From Oleispirillum naphthae (GTDB lineage Bacteria; Pseudomonadota; Alphaproteobacteria; Rhodospirillales; Rhodospirillaceae): DNA of 64,000 bases. A program made the position numbers and the translations under genes. The DNA is taken from the NCBI GenBank assembly GCA_027864655.1, contig JAQAZG010000015.1:1-64000 (forward strand), given 5' to 3'. Below, one piece after another: positions 26,375 through 35,010 of the stretch (positions are counted from its first letter, which is position 1; the number at the start of each line of letters is the position of its first letter). The notes below the pieces were generated by a model, which was given only the letters and a program-made list of their open reading frames with translations, did no database searches and was not told where the DNA came from.

Positions 26375-26658
26375 CCTCTTCTCGGCACAGCATCTTCGCG
26401 TCGGTCTCCGGCGCCGCGGCCTGGGTCTTGCGGCTGCCGATCCATGCCTACCGCCTGGTGCTGTCGCCCTACCTCGGCGGGCACTGCCGGTTTCAGCCCA
26501 CGTGTTCCGTCTATGCGCTGGAAGCCCTGGAAAAACACGGCCCGATTCGCGGCCTCTGGCTCACCGCGCGGCGTCTTGCGCGCTGCCATCCGCTCGGCGG
26601 GTTCGGATACGATCCGGTGCCCGATCCTTCCTCCACCCGCTCTCGCAAACTGGGATAG
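26371..26658 (+). CDS. yidD: Membrane protein insertion efficiency factor YidD
   Basis: Small inner-membrane-associated protein that helps YidC-mediated insertion. 95 residues. The core motif SPYLGGHCRFQPTCSVYALE (two conserved Cys and Tyr-Ala) and GLWLTARRLARCHPLGGFGYDPVP match YidD. It starts within the rnpA stop codon (ATGA) and lies nine bases before yidC. Confidence 0.96.
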   Translation: MTSSRHSIFASVSGAAAWVLRLPIHAYRLVLSPYLGGHCRFQPTCSVYALEALEKHGPIRGLWLTARRLARCHPLGGFGYDPVPDPSSTRSRKLG

Positions 26659-26667
26659 ACCCTCACG

Positions 26668-28425
26668 ATGTCCGATCAGCGTAACGTCATCCTCGCGGTG
26701 GTCCTGTCGATCGCCATTCTGCTCGGCTACCAGTTCTTCTTCCTGAAGGCTTCGCCGAAGCAGAACGTGCCGCCCACCCCCACCGCCGCAGAGGCCGTCA
26801 AGCCGGAACCGCCCAAGGACGTCTCCTCCGGCGCCGAGACGCAGGGCCGCACCATGCGCCCGCGCGCCGCGGTGCTCGCCGAGAGCGGCCGCGTCACCGT
26901 CAAGACGCCGCGCCTCACCGGCTCGATCGCGCTTACCGGCGCGCGCATCGACGACGTGACGCTCGCCGCCTACCGCCAGACCGAGGCGCCCGACAGCCCC
27001 AACGTCACCCTTCTCTCGCCCTCGGGCACCGAGAAGCCCTATTTCATCGAACTCGGCTGGAGCGTCGCCGCGGGCACCGGCATCAAGGTGCCCACCGCCG
27101 CCACCCAGTGGTCGGCCAACGGCAAGACCCTGACCCCCGACACCCCGGTGGAGCTGTGGTGGGACAACGGCGAGGGGCTCACCTTCATCCGCACCATTGC
27201 GGTGGACGACCGCTACGTCTTCACCGTCACCCAGCGGGTGGAGAACCACTCCGGGGCGGACGTGACGCTCTATCCCTACGGCCTGATCGCGCGCATCGGC
27301 CTGCCGAAGCTCGAGGGCTATTCGGTGCTGCACGAGGGCCCGCTCGGCGTGCTCGGCGGCACCCTGGAAGAGGTCACCTACAAGAAGCTCGCGGACAAGC
27401 CCTTCGGCACCGACTCCACCGGCGGCTGGCTCGGCATCACCGACAAGTACTGGCTCGCCGCGCTCCTGCCCGACCAGAAGACGCCGCTGCACGCCAAGTT
27501 CAGCCGCAACGACGCGGGCGGCACCGAGCGCTATCAGGTGGACTATCTGATGAGCGGCCTCGCCGTCGCCGCGGGCCAGACCAAGGAGATCACCAACCGG
27601 GTGTTCGTCGGCGCGAAGGAGGTGAAGACCATCTCCGCCTACGAGGAGAAGCTCGGCATCGACAAGTTCGACCGCGCCATCGACTTCGGCTGGTTCTATT
27701 TCCTCACCAAGCCGTTCTTCTACATCATCGACTACTGCTATCACCTGTTCGGCAACTTCGGCCTCGCCATCCTCGCCTTCGTCGTGCTGCTGCGCCTCGC
27801 GATGTTCCCGCTCGCCAACAAGTCCTACCGCTCGATGAACGCGATGAAGCGCGTCCAGCCCGAGGTCAAGATCCTGCAGGACCGCTACAAGGACGACAAG
27901 CCGCGCCTGCAGAAGGAGATGATGGCCCTCTACAAGAAGGAAAAGGCCAACCCGATGTCGGGCTGCCTGCCGATGCTGATCCAGATTCCGGTGTTCTTCG
28001 CCCTCTACAAGGTGCTGTTCATCACCATCGAGATGCGCCATGCGCCGTTCTACGGCTGGATCACCGACCTCTCGGCGCCGGACCCGACCAACATCTTCAC
28101 CGTCTTCGGCCTGATCCCGTGGACGCCGCCGGAGATGCTGCACATGGGCATCTGGCCCCTGGTCATGGGCCTGACGATGTGGCTGTTGCAGAAGATGTCG
28201 CCCGCGCCGCCGGACCCGACCCAGGCGAAGATCATGCAGATGCTGCCGATCGTCTTCACCTTCATGATGGCGAAGTTCGCGGCGGGCCTGGTGATCTACT
28301 GGTCGTTCTCCAACGTGCTGTCGATCCTGCAACAGTGGGTGCTGCTGAAGACCGACGCCCACGCCCGCGCCGCCAAGGCCGCCGCCAAGGCCGCCCATGC
28401 GCTCGAGCACGCGAAGAAGAAATAG
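26668..28425 (+). CDS. yidC: Membrane protein insertase YidC
   Basis: Inserts and folds proteins in the inner membrane, alone or with SecYEG. 585 residues: an N-terminal signal-anchor helix (VILAVVLSIAILLGYQFFFL), a long periplasmic beta-sandwich domain (~60-350; GTLEEVTYKKLADKPFGTDS), then five helices starting at DFGWFYFLTKPFFYIID. The hydrophilic-groove arginine is in VVLLRLAMFPLANKS, followed by the cytosolic hairpin MKRVQPEVKILQDRYKDDKP and NPMSGCLPMLIQIPVFFALY. The tail is Ala/Lys-rich. yihA starts immediately after its stop. Confidence 0.97.
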   Translation: MSDQRNVILAVVLSIAILLGYQFFFLKASPKQNVPPTPTAAEAVKPEPPKDVSSGAETQGRTMRPRAAVLAESGRVTVKTPRLTGSIALTGARIDDVTLAAYRQTEAPDSPNVTLLSPSGTEKPYFIELGWSVAAGTGIKVPTAATQWSANGKTLTPDTPVELWWDNGEGLTFIRTIAVDDRYVFTVTQRVENHSGADVTLYPYGLIARIGLPKLEGYSVLHEGPLGVLGGTLEEVTYKKLADKPFGTDSTGGWLGITDKYWLAALLPDQKTPLHAKFSRNDAGGTERYQVDYLMSGLAVAAGQTKEITNRVFVGAKEVKTISAYEEKLGIDKFDRAIDFGWFYFLTKPFFYIIDYCYHLFGNFGLAILAFVVLLRLAMFPLANKSYRSMNAMKRVQPEVKILQDRYKDDKPRLQKEMMALYKKEKANPMSGCLPMLIQIPVFFALYKVLFITIEMRHAPFYGWITDLSAPDPTNIFTVFGLIPWTPPEMLHMGIWPLVMGLTMWLLQKMSPAPPDPTQAKIMQMLPIVFTFMMAKFAAGLVIYWSFSNVLSILQQWVLLKTDAHARAAKAAAKAAHALEHAKKK

Positions 28426-29082
28426 ATGACGGAGACCGTCATCCCCACCGACGACGAAAGGACGCGCCTGGAGGCCGGGCGCGTCCTTTTCGCGCAGGCG
28501 TGCGCCTTCATGCTCGGCGTGGCGCGGCGCGACCAGCTGCCCCACCCCCAACTGCCGGAGATCGCCTTCTGCGGCCGCTCCAACGTCGGCAAGTCGAGCC
28601 TGGTCAACGCCCTCACCGGCCGCAAGACGCTCGCCAAGATCTCCAACACCCCGGGGCGCACCCAGCAGCTCAACTTCTTCAATCTCGGCGGCGCGCTCAT
28701 CCTCGTCGATCTGCCGGGCTACGGTTTCGCCAAGGTGCCGAAGTCCCAGGTGGACGGCTGGACCGAGTTGATCATGGACTACCTGCGCGGCCGCAGGGAG
28801 CTTTCCCGCGCCATGCTGCTGATTGACGCGCGCCACGGCCTGAAGGATAAAGACCGCACCGTGATGTCAACGCTGGACACCGCCGCCGTCAACTACCAGA
28901 TCGTCCTCACCAAGGCCGACAAGATCGGCCCCGGCGCTTTGGCGGACACCGTCGCCGCCGTCATCGCCGAGGCCGCAACCCATGTCGCCGCGCACCCGGA
29001 AGTTCTGGTGACGAGTTCGGAAACCGGCCTCGGCATCCCCGAACTCCGCGCCGTCCTCGCCGAGATCGCGGCGCGCCGCTGA
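28426..29082 (+). CDS. yihA: Ribosome biogenesis GTPase EngB/YihA
   Basis: Essential GTPase for 50S subunit assembly. 218 residues. G1 GRSNVGKSS (50-58), G2 around TPGRTQ, G3 DLPGYG (95-100), G4 TKAD (162-165), and a G5-like SSETGLGI. The ATG directly follows the yidC stop with no spacer. A terminator-like hairpin lies inside its first 20 codons (see separate entry). Confidence 0.96.
   Translation: MTETVIPTDDERTRLEAGRVLFAQACAFMLGVARRDQLPHPQLPEIAFCGRSNVGKSSLVNALTGRKTLAKISNTPGRTQQLNFFNLGGALILVDLPGYGFAKVPKSQVDGWTELIMDYLRGRRELSRAMLLIDARHGLKDKDRTVMSTLDTAAVNYQIVLTKADKIGPGALADTVAAVIAEAATHVAAHPEVLVTSSETGLGIPELRAVLAEIAARR
28458..28490 (+). terminator. Terminator-like hairpin inside the 5' end of yihA
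   Basis: AAGGACGCGCC (28458-28468) pairs perfectly with GGCGCGTCCTT (28478-28488) around a nine-base loop, followed by two more T. The stem encodes residues 11-21 of YihA. It looks like an intrinsic terminator in a coding start and could reduce transcription from yidC into yihA-argB when translation is slow. The U-run is short, so activity is uncertain. Confidence 0.45.
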
Positions 29083-29103
29083 CCGACCCAGGAGCCCCCG
29101 CCG

Positions 29104-30033
29104 ATGACCGCCACGGAGCCGCCCATGTTCACCCTTCCCCCCGAAGACCCGGAAGACATGCTCGTCAAGGCGCGTACCCTCTCCGAGGCCCTGCCCTACA
29201 TGCGCAAGTACTCGGGCAAGACCTTCGTCATCAAGTACGGCGGGCACGCCATGGGCGACCCGGAACTCGCGATGCAGTTCGCCCGCGACGTGGTGCTGCT
29301 GAAAAAGGTGGGGATCAACCCGATCGTGGTGCACGGCGGCGGGCCGCAGATCGGCCAGTTGCTGGAGCGCCTGCGCATCCAGAGCTCGTTCATCGACGGC
29401 CTGCGCGTCACCGACGCGGCGACCATCGATGTGGTCGAGATGGTCCTCTCCGGCAAGATCAACAAGGAAATCGTCACCTGGGTCAACGATGCGGGCGGCG
29501 TCGCCATCGGCCTTTCCGGCAAGGACGGCGACATGATCCGCGCGCGCAAGCTCACCCGCACCGCCCGCGACCCGGACTCCAACATCGAGAAGGAACTCGA
29601 CCTCGGCTTCGTCGGCGAGCCCTATGCGGTGGACCCCACCATCCTGCAAACCCTTGCCAAGTCCGACATGATCCCGGTGATCGCGCCGATCGGCATCGGC
29701 GATGCCGGCGAAACCTTCAACATCAACGCCGATACCGTGGCGGGCGCGGTGGCGAGCGCGGTGCACGCGGCGCGCCTCTACATGCTCACCGACGTCTCCG
29801 GCGTGATGGACGGCAAGGGCAACCGCCTCACCGACCTCACCGGGCCGGAGGTGGAGGAGCTGATCGCCGAGGGCACCATCTCGGGCGGCATGATCCCCAA
29901 GGTGGAAACCTGCCTCGCCGCGGTGAAGAACGGGGTGGAGGCCGCGGTCATCCTCAACGGCAAGGTGCCGCACACCATCCTTCTGGAAATCTATACGCCG
30001 CAGGGCGCGGGCACCCTGATCCGGGCGCGCTGA
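29104..30033 (+). CDS. argB: Acetylglutamate kinase
   Basis: Phosphorylates N-acetylglutamate, the second step of arginine synthesis. 309 residues. Motifs: [85 protein letters not shown] and [16 protein letters not shown]. The start at 29104 has AGGAG upstream; ATG 29125 is an alternative. It follows yihA by 21 bases and precedes hisN by one base. The N-terminal extension and length fit arginine-sensitive ArgB, though sensitivity cannot be proven here. Confidence 0.96.
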   Translation: MTATEPPMFTLPPEDPEDMLVKARTLSEALPYMRKYSGKTFVIKYGGHAMGDPELAMQFARDVVLLKKVGINPIVVHGGGPQIGQLLERLRIQSSFIDGLRVTDAATIDVVEMVLSGKINKEIVTWVNDAGGVAIGLSGKDGDMIRARKLTRTARDPDSNIEKELDLGFVGEPYAVDPTILQTLAKSDMIPVIAPIGIGDAGETFNINADTVAGAVASAVHAARLYMLTDVSGVMDGKGNRLTDLTGPEVEELIAEGTISGGMIPKVETCLAAVKNGVEAAVILNGKVPHTILLEIYTPQGAGTLIRAR

Positions 30034-30034
30034 G

Positions 30035-30823
30035 ATGGGCGCGCTCGACCGCTCGCTGATCGGCCTCGCCCTCGACCTGGCGCAGGCTGCGGCGCCGGTG
30101 GCGAAAAAATACTTCCGCCAACCGATCCCGGTGGACGACAAGGCGGACGCCAGCCCGGTCACCATCGCCGACCGCGAGATCGAGCAGACCCTGCGCAAGA
30201 TTCTCGCCGAGCGCCGCCCGATGGACGGCGTGATCGGCGAGGAATTCGCCGCCACCCGGCCCGGCGCGGCGCATACCTGGGTGATCGACCCGATCGACGG
30301 CACCAAAAGCTTCATCACCGGCAAGCCCAGCTTCGGCACCCTGATCGCCCTGCTGCACCAGGGCGAGGCGGTGCTCGGCATAATCGCCCAGCCGATCACC
30401 GGCGAAACCTGGCTCGGCGCGAAAGGCCACGCCAGCACCCTCAACGGCGCGGAAATCCGCACCCGCGGCGGGCGCAGCCTGCCCCAGGCCTACCTCTATT
30501 CCACCGCGCCGGAAATGTTCCACCCCGGCGCGGAAACCGAAGCCTTTTCCCGGCTGCGCCAACAGGTCAAAGGCACCCGCTACGGCGCGGACTGCTACGC
30601 CTACGGCCTCCTCGCCATGGGCTGCATCGACCTCGTCTGCGAGGCCGACCTCAAACTCTACGACTACGCCGCGCTGATCCCGGTGATCGAAGGCGCGGGC
30701 GGCAAAGTCGCCGGCTGGTCCGGCGAACCTCCGCCGCTCACCACACAGGCCGTCACCGGCCGCATCCTCGCCGCCGGATCGCCCGAACTCTTCGCCGAGG
30801 CCCAGGCCGTCCTCGCTCCGTGA
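30035..30823 (+). CDS. hisN: Histidinol-phosphatase, inositol-monophosphatase fold
   Basis: Mg2+-dependent phosphatase; family members of this subtype dephosphorylate histidinol phosphate in histidine synthesis. 262 residues. Metal-binding motifs: SPVTIADREIE, GVIGEEF (EE 69-70), VIDPIDGTKSFITGKPSFGT (D85 onward) and the late LKLYDYAALIPVIEGAGGKV. The SFITGKP segment after DGT favours the HisN subgroup over plain SuhB. It starts one base after argB ends and precedes the repeat-bearing yejA. Confidence 0.9.
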   Translation: MGALDRSLIGLALDLAQAAAPVAKKYFRQPIPVDDKADASPVTIADREIEQTLRKILAERRPMDGVIGEEFAATRPGAAHTWVIDPIDGTKSFITGKPSFGTLIALLHQGEAVLGIIAQPITGETWLGAKGHASTLNGAEIRTRGGRSLPQAYLYSTAPEMFHPGAETEAFSRLRQQVKGTRYGADCYAYGLLAMGCIDLVCEADLKLYDYAALIPVIEGAGGKVAGWSGEPPPLTTQAVTGRILAAGSPELFAEAQAVLAP

Positions 30824-30840
30824 TTGGGAGGGAAAGCCTA

Positions 30841-32832
30841 ATGCGGTTGATTCAAAAACGTTGCGGGGGGACTCGGTCCCCCCACGCCCCCCATAACTTT
30901 TCGGTTTTTGCGCGAAGCGCCATAAGACCATCACGCGGCGTGACGGTCGATGGCCGCTACGCGGCGAAAAACCAATGGGGGTCCGGGGCCTCCAGGCCCC
31001 GGCGGGTCCAGGGCGGAGCCCTGGCCTGGTTGTTGGTTTTCCTCACCCTCCTCGCCGCGCCCGCCAACGCCGCCGCGCCGCAGCCGGTGCACGGCATGGC
31101 GATGCACGGCGCGCCGAAGTATGCGGCCGGGTTCGGCCATTTCGACTATGCGAATCCGGATGCGCCGAAGGGGGGCGCGTTGCGGCTGCACGCCATCGGC
31201 GGCTTCGACACGCTCAACCCGTACACCCTGAAGGGGATGTCGGCGGCGGGATTGGGGCTGACCTACGACACCCTGATGGCGTCTTCGATGGACGAGGCGT
31301 TCAGCGAATACGGGCTGGTGGCGAAGACGATCACGGTGCCGGAGGACCGTTCCTGGGCGCGTTTCGATTTGCGGCCCGAGGCGCGCTGGCACGACGGCAA
31401 GCCGATCGCCCCGGCGGACGTGATTTTTTCCTTCAACGTGCTGAAGGAGAAGGGCGACCCCTTCTACCGCAGCTATTACGCCGGGGTGGCGAAGGTGGAA
31501 GAGAGCGGGCCGCACGCCGTGACCTTCACCTTCCGCGAGGCGGGCAACCGCGAACTGCCGCTGATCGTCGGGCAGATGCCGATCGTGCCCGAGCATTACT
31601 GGAAGAACCGCGACTTCGCCGCCACCACCCTGGAACCGCCCTTGGGCAGCGGGCCGTACCGCATCTCCGGGGCGGAGGCCGGGCGCTTCATCACCTATGA
31701 ACGGGTGAAGGACTACTGGGGCCGCGACCTGCCGGTGAACAAAGGGCGCTACAACGCCGATTCCCTGCGCTACGACTATTACCGCGACACCACGGTGGCG
31801 CTGGAGGCGTTCAAGGCCGGGGCGTTCGACATGATCGCCGAGTACGAGGCGAAGAAGTGGGCCACCGCCTACGACTTCCCCGCGGTGAAGGACGGCCGGG
31901 TGATCCGCGCGGAGATTCCGCATCACACGCCTTCCGGCATGCAGGGCTTCGGCTTCAACACCCGGCGGCCGGTGTTCGCCGACCCGCGGGTGCGCGAGGC
32001 GCTGGCCTATGCCTTCGACTTCGAGTGGACCAACGCCGCGCTGTTCCACGGCGCCTACCGCCGTATCGAGAGCTATTTCGACAATTCGGAGCTGGCCGCC
32101 GCCGCGCTGCCGGACGCGCGGGAACTCGCCATCCTCGAACCCTTCCGCAAGGACCTGCCGCCCGAGGTGTTCACCAAGGTCTACCGCGCGCCCAAGGTGG
32201 TGGGGGAGAACGGCCTGCGCGCCAACCTGCGCACCGCGGTGGCCAAGCTCAGGGCCGCGGGGTGGGAGATCGAAAACGGCACGATGACCGAGGCAGCGAC
32301 CGGGCGGCCGCTGGCCTTCGAGATCATGCTCAACGGCACCCAGGGCGCGGCGTTCGAACGCATCGCCCTGCCCTTCATCCAGAACCTCAAGCGCATCGGC
32401 GTGGCCGCAAGCCTGCGCACCGTGGACGTCAACCAGTTCCAGAACCGCATGCAGCAGTTCGACTTCGACATGATGGTGGTCTCGTTCCCCCAGTCGCTCT
32501 CGCCCGGCAACGAACAGGAAAGCTTCTTCGGCGCGGCGATGGCGGAACGCCCCGGTTCGCGCAACCTGCTGGGGGTGACATCGCCGGTGGTGGACGCGCT
32601 GATCCGTCATATCGTCATGGCCAAGGACCGCGAAGACCTGGTCGCCGCCACCCGCGCGCTGGACCGCGTGCTGCTGTGGTCGTTCTACGTCATCCCGCAG
32701 TGGTACCTGCCCTACGACCGCCTCGCCTACTGGAACCGCTTCGGCATGCCGAAAACCCTGACCATCCGCGGCGCCGATACCTGGACCTGGTGGATCGACC
32801 CGGCCAAGGACGCGGCGCTGAAGCGGGAGTAA
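30841..32832 (+). CDS. yejA: YejA-type periplasmic oligopeptide-binding protein
   Basis: Family 5 solute-binding protein of a peptide ABC importer (YejABEF type). 663 residues from ATG 30841, chosen for the strong GGGAGGGAA ribosome site. The mature part is full length: AMHGAPKYAAGFGHFDYANP, GGALRLHAIGGFDTLNPYTL, RWHDGKPIAPADVIFSFNVL, GSGPYRI, GFNTRRPVFADPRVREALAY and SYFDNSELAA are YejA signatures. Odd: a palindromic repeat lies in frame between the first four codons and the hydrophobic core of the signal peptide (LAWLLVFLTLLAAPANA), giving a ~60-residue Arg-rich lead. Export efficiency may be altered. The permease genes are displaced 2.4 kb downstream. Confidence 0.9.
   Translation: MRLIQKRCGGTRSPHAPHNFSVFARSAIRPSRGVTVDGRYAAKNQWGSGASRPRRVQGGALAWLLVFLTLLAAPANAAAPQPVHGMAMHGAPKYAAGFGHFDYANPDAPKGGALRLHAIGGFDTLNPYTLKGMSAAGLGLTYDTLMASSMDEAFSEYGLVAKTITVPEDRSWARFDLRPEARWHDGKPIAPADVIFSFNVLKEKGDPFYRSYYAGVAKVEESGPHAVTFTFREAGNRELPLIVGQMPIVPEHYWKNRDFAATTLEPPLGSGPYRISGAEAGRFITYERVKDYWGRDLPVNKGRYNADSLRYDYYRDTTVALEAFKAGAFDMIAEYEAKKWATAYDFPAVKDGRVIRAEIPHHTPSGMQGFGFNTRRPVFADPRVREALAYAFDFEWTNAALFHGAYRRIESYFDNSELAAAALPDARELAILEPFRKDLPPEVFTKVYRAPKVVGENGLRANLRTAVAKLRAAGWEIENGTMTEAATGRPLAFEIMLNGTQGAAFERIALPFIQNLKRIGVAASLRTVDVNQFQNRMQQFDFDMMVVSFPQSLSPGNEQESFFGAAMAERPGSRNLLGVTSPVVDALIRHIVMAKDREDLVAATRALDRVLLWSFYVIPQWYLPYDRLAYWNRFGMPKTLTIRGADTWTWWIDPAKDAALKRE
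30853..31026. repeat. Mosaic palindromic repeat, copy 2, in frame inside yejA
   Basis: From CAAAAACGTTGCGGGGGGAC (hairpin with GTCCCCCC) through CCCCCCATAACTTTTCGG, GCGCCATAAGACCATCACGC, CGCTACGCGGCGAAAAACC to CAGGGCGGAGCCCTGGCCTGG-type ending. It contains no stop codon in the yejA frame, and its end encodes the ALAW of the signal-peptide core. Confidence 0.85.
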
Positions 32833-33075
32833 AAACCAAAACCTTGCGGGGATCGAAGCCGACCGCCAAAGGCGGTGGGAACGCCCAGTGGGCGTTCCCA
32901 AGGCTGAGATCGGTCCCCCCACACCCCCCATAACTTGTTTTTCGCCGCGCAGCGGCAGGCAACCGTCACGCCGCGTGATGGTCTTATGGCGCTGCGCGCA
33001 AAATCAAAACTTATGGGATCAAAGGGTCCGCGACCCTTTGCGGGGTCCGGGGCGGAGCCCCGGCCTGGTTTTTCC
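32833..33075. repeat. Mosaic palindromic repeat, copy 3
   Basis: Longest copy, starting right after the yejA stop. The left hairpin is enlarged by a nested module: CCGCCAAAGGCGG plus GGGAACGCCCAGTGGGCGTTCCC-type palindromes (about 32868-32901). The rest follows the family order: CCCCCATAACTTGTTTTTCG, CGCCGCGCAGCGGC, CCGTCACGCCGCGTGATGG, TTATGGCGCTGCGCGC, AAAGGGTCCGCGACCCTTT, GTCCGGGGCGGAGCCCCGG, CCTGGTTTTTC. It fills most of the 330-base gap before the next gene. Confidence 0.88.
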
Positions 33076-33162
33076 CCGATATCCGGCAGGGACGGTCATT
33101 TGTTCCCGTCTTGTTCCTTTTTCCGGAATCGCCTATGCTGCCCGGAGGCAGGGAGAGACGCC

Positions 33163-33684
33163 ATGCGGATGTGGGGAACGGTTGCTGCGGGTCTGATCGC
33201 GCTGTGCGGCGGCGTCGCGCGGGCGGGAGAGACTTTCCCCTCCGATGTCCGCACCATCACCGCCACCGGGGCCACTTCCTCCTGCATCGGCGACCCCAAG
33301 ACTCCAGTTTGTGCGGTGGAAACTCTGCTCGCATGTTTCGCCCGAAGGGCGGCACCGCTCTGCCGGTCCGTCACTGCTCGGCCTTTCTCCGCCGATGCCG
33401 CGCCGCCGCGGACGGTCTCCTACCGGCTGTTGTGGCTGCTGACATCCCGGGCGAAGGATGACCGCTCGGGAACCGTCTACGCGACCCTTGCAGTGGAACG
33501 GTTGTCCGGCTCCTGGACGGATATCTACGTGCATTTTCTGGAATCGGTGGGCTCCGGCTGGCGGATCGAAGAGTGGGGGACCCCGGGCGAAATCGGCCTG
33601 CCCCTGAGGATCGATCCCAGGAAGACGGAAATCCTGGAGAAGTACGGCTCCGTCCCCCTGGTCACCGCGTACGCGGTGCAATAG
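33163..33684 (+). CDS. Secreted Cys-containing hypothetical protein
   Basis: 173 residues from ATG 33163 (ribosome site GGGAGA). The first 22 residues form a signal peptide (MWGTVAAGLIALCGGVARAG). The mature part has four Cys in its first third (CIGDPKTPVC, LLACFARRAAPLC), likely disulfide-bonded, then a mixed beta region (GTVYATLAVERLSGSWTDIY, GWRIEEWGTPGEI). No family recognised. It sits between two repeat copies and next to the effector-like cassette, interrupting the yej locus; it may be part of that cassette or a passenger. Confidence 0.7.
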   Translation: MRMWGTVAAGLIALCGGVARAGETFPSDVRTITATGATSSCIGDPKTPVCAVETLLACFARRAAPLCRSVTARPFSADAAPPRTVSYRLLWLLTSRAKDDRSGTVYATLAVERLSGSWTDIYVHFLESVGSGWRIEEWGTPGEIGLPLRIDPRKTEILEKYGSVPLVTAYAVQ

Positions 33685-33760
33685 AGCCATCACGCGGCGT
33701 GACGGGTGATAGCCGCTGCGCGGCGAGAACCATCGGGCGTCCAGGCCCCAGACTGGTTTT
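33685..33760. repeat. Mosaic palindromic repeat, copy 4 (partial)
   Basis: Short copy directly after the stop codon of the secreted protein: CCATCACGCGGCGTGACGGG, GCCGCTGCGCGGCGAGAACC and CCAGACTGGTTTTG are the D, B and end modules seen in other copies. The terminal hairpins are lost. Confidence 0.7.
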
Positions 33761-33785
33761 GCCTTCATGCGAAAGGACGATTGTT

Positions 33786-34211
33786 CTATTCGCAGGAAAC
33801 GCGGTGGACGTGGTTCTTCGGGCCATAGTGGACCCGGCACTCCTTCACCGAGAGGGGGAGTTCCCTGCCCACGATCAGGTCGGTTTCCGAATAGCGGCAG
33901 CCGATCCAGACGTGTCTCTCCCCCGGCGAAAACGTCCAGACGGCGATTTCCTCGGAATTCATGGCGAATTCCCGGTCCGGAGCCAGGCTGGCGTTATGCG
34001 TAGGTTCTCCGAGAAAAATCAAAACGTTATCGAAGAAGAAGGTTGTCAATGGCGTGAAGGCGTTCCATCCCTCCGGCAGAGAGCCGGTCACCTTCGGGCT
34101 TTGCGCCATAACTGAGGGGGGGCAGGCATAATCCTCGGCCTTTGCCGACAGTGGTTGGCAGAGCATGGCCAAGAGCGGCACCACGGCGACAATTCCATGC
34201 ATCTTCACCAT
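33786..34211 (-). CDS. STY0301-like secreted protein, candidate immunity partner
   Basis: 141 residues with a signal peptide (MHGIVAVVPLLAMLCQPLSAKA, cleavage near 26). The mature protein has Cys30 and two later Cys (HVWIGCRYSETDLIV, KECRVHYG) and the pattern LIFLGEPTHNASLAPDRE...WTFSPGERHVWIGCRY, which I recognise as close to STY0301-family proteins. Its ATG at 34211 overlaps the stop of the upstream peptidase-like gene, so the two are translationally coupled. A periplasmic partner encoded directly after a cell-wall peptidase fits an immunity role, as in type VI amidase effector/immunity pairs. This role is inference from context. Confidence 0.65.
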   Translation of the reverse strand: MVKMHGIVAVVPLLAMLCQPLSAKAEDYACPPSVMAQSPKVTGSLPEGWNAFTPLTTFFFDNVLIFLGEPTHNASLAPDREFAMNSEEIAVWTFSPGERHVWIGCRYSETDLIVGRELPLSVKECRVHYGPKNHVHRVSCE

Positions 34212-34975
34212 TCGATCACCGAAAAAGCCTGAGGATCGTTGCTGGGAGTGGTTTTGGGCGAGTTCCAATAGATGGTCCTTTCGGAAACCCTTCCCTTGCT
34301 TTTCCACTGGTCGAGCACTTGAATGCCATCTTCGTTCTGGCCGAGGTAGATCGCGGCGTGCTTGCCGGTGTTTCCGGTCTGAGGATATTCCCCGTCAACG
34401 AAGGTGGCAATCGCCGTGCCCCTGGCGATCGGGTCGGGTTCGCCGGGAGCAAGTTTGCGGATTTTGGTTCCTTCCCGCCATTCGGAAGTATGCGGCGCAT
34501 GCAGCGATTGCCGGATGAATTCGACACATTCCGCGTTACCCTTGCCGTTAAGGTAAGGTCTTTTATCGTGACCTTTCAGGTCGCCAAGAACATGAGGGCG
34601 CCGTTTACCCTCATGCGCCTTGTGTCCGCCACCGCCGGGGGCGGAGCGGTCGTAGGCGGAGACGTGGACGTCTCCGTCCCGGGTGTGGGCGCGCACATGC
34701 ACCGTGCCGCTGCTTCCCGCATCGCCGCCGGTGCCGTCGAGGGCGGCGGAGAGCGCGTGTTCCTCCGCTCCGCCGGGGCGGATGCTGCCGGAGGCCTCCA
34801 CCCCGAGGGCGCTTTGCAGTTTCTTCACCCCGTCGAACATCGCCTCGTCGGGATACGGCGTCATGCCGTAGCGCGGCACCTCGTACAGGCTCATGCGGTA
34901 AAGCGCGGTTTTGATCGCTGTGGTGTCGGCCTCCGAAACCGCGATGTCGGAACCCACCCGCCGGGACAGACGCAT
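34205..34975 (-). CDS. BPSL0067-like NlpC/P60-type peptidase with N-terminal peptidoglycan-binding-like domain
   Basis: 256 residues from ATG 34975 (strong GGAGGAGG). Residues ~15-80 resemble a peptidoglycan-binding helical domain ([39 protein letters not shown]). After a Gly/His-rich linker, residues 145-256 match the BPSL0067 family: [20 protein letters not shown] (Cys150), [26 protein letters not shown] (His206), [18 protein letters not shown] (Asp222), a plausible Cys-His-Asp triad. There is no signal peptide, as expected for an effector delivered by a secretion system. Base composition is visibly lower in GC than the neighbours. No secretion-system genes are in the window; a phage- or conjugation-type lytic enzyme is an alternative. 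Confidence 0.75.
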   Translation of the reverse strand: MRLSRRVGSDIAVSEADTTAIKTALYRMSLYEVPRYGMTPYPDEAMFDGVKKLQSALGVEASGSIRPGGAEEHALSAALDGTGGDAGSSGTVHVRAHTRDGDVHVSAYDRSAPGGGGHKAHEGKRRPHVLGDLKGHDKRPYLNGKGNAECVEFIRQSLHAPHTSEWREGTKIRKLAPGEPDPIARGTAIATFVDGEYPQTGNTGKHAAIYLGQNEDGIQVLDQWKSKGRVSERTIYWNSPKTTPSNDPQAFSVIEW

Positions 34976-35010
34976 ATTTTCCTCCTCCCTTGGATATGAG
35001 GAGGCGACAT

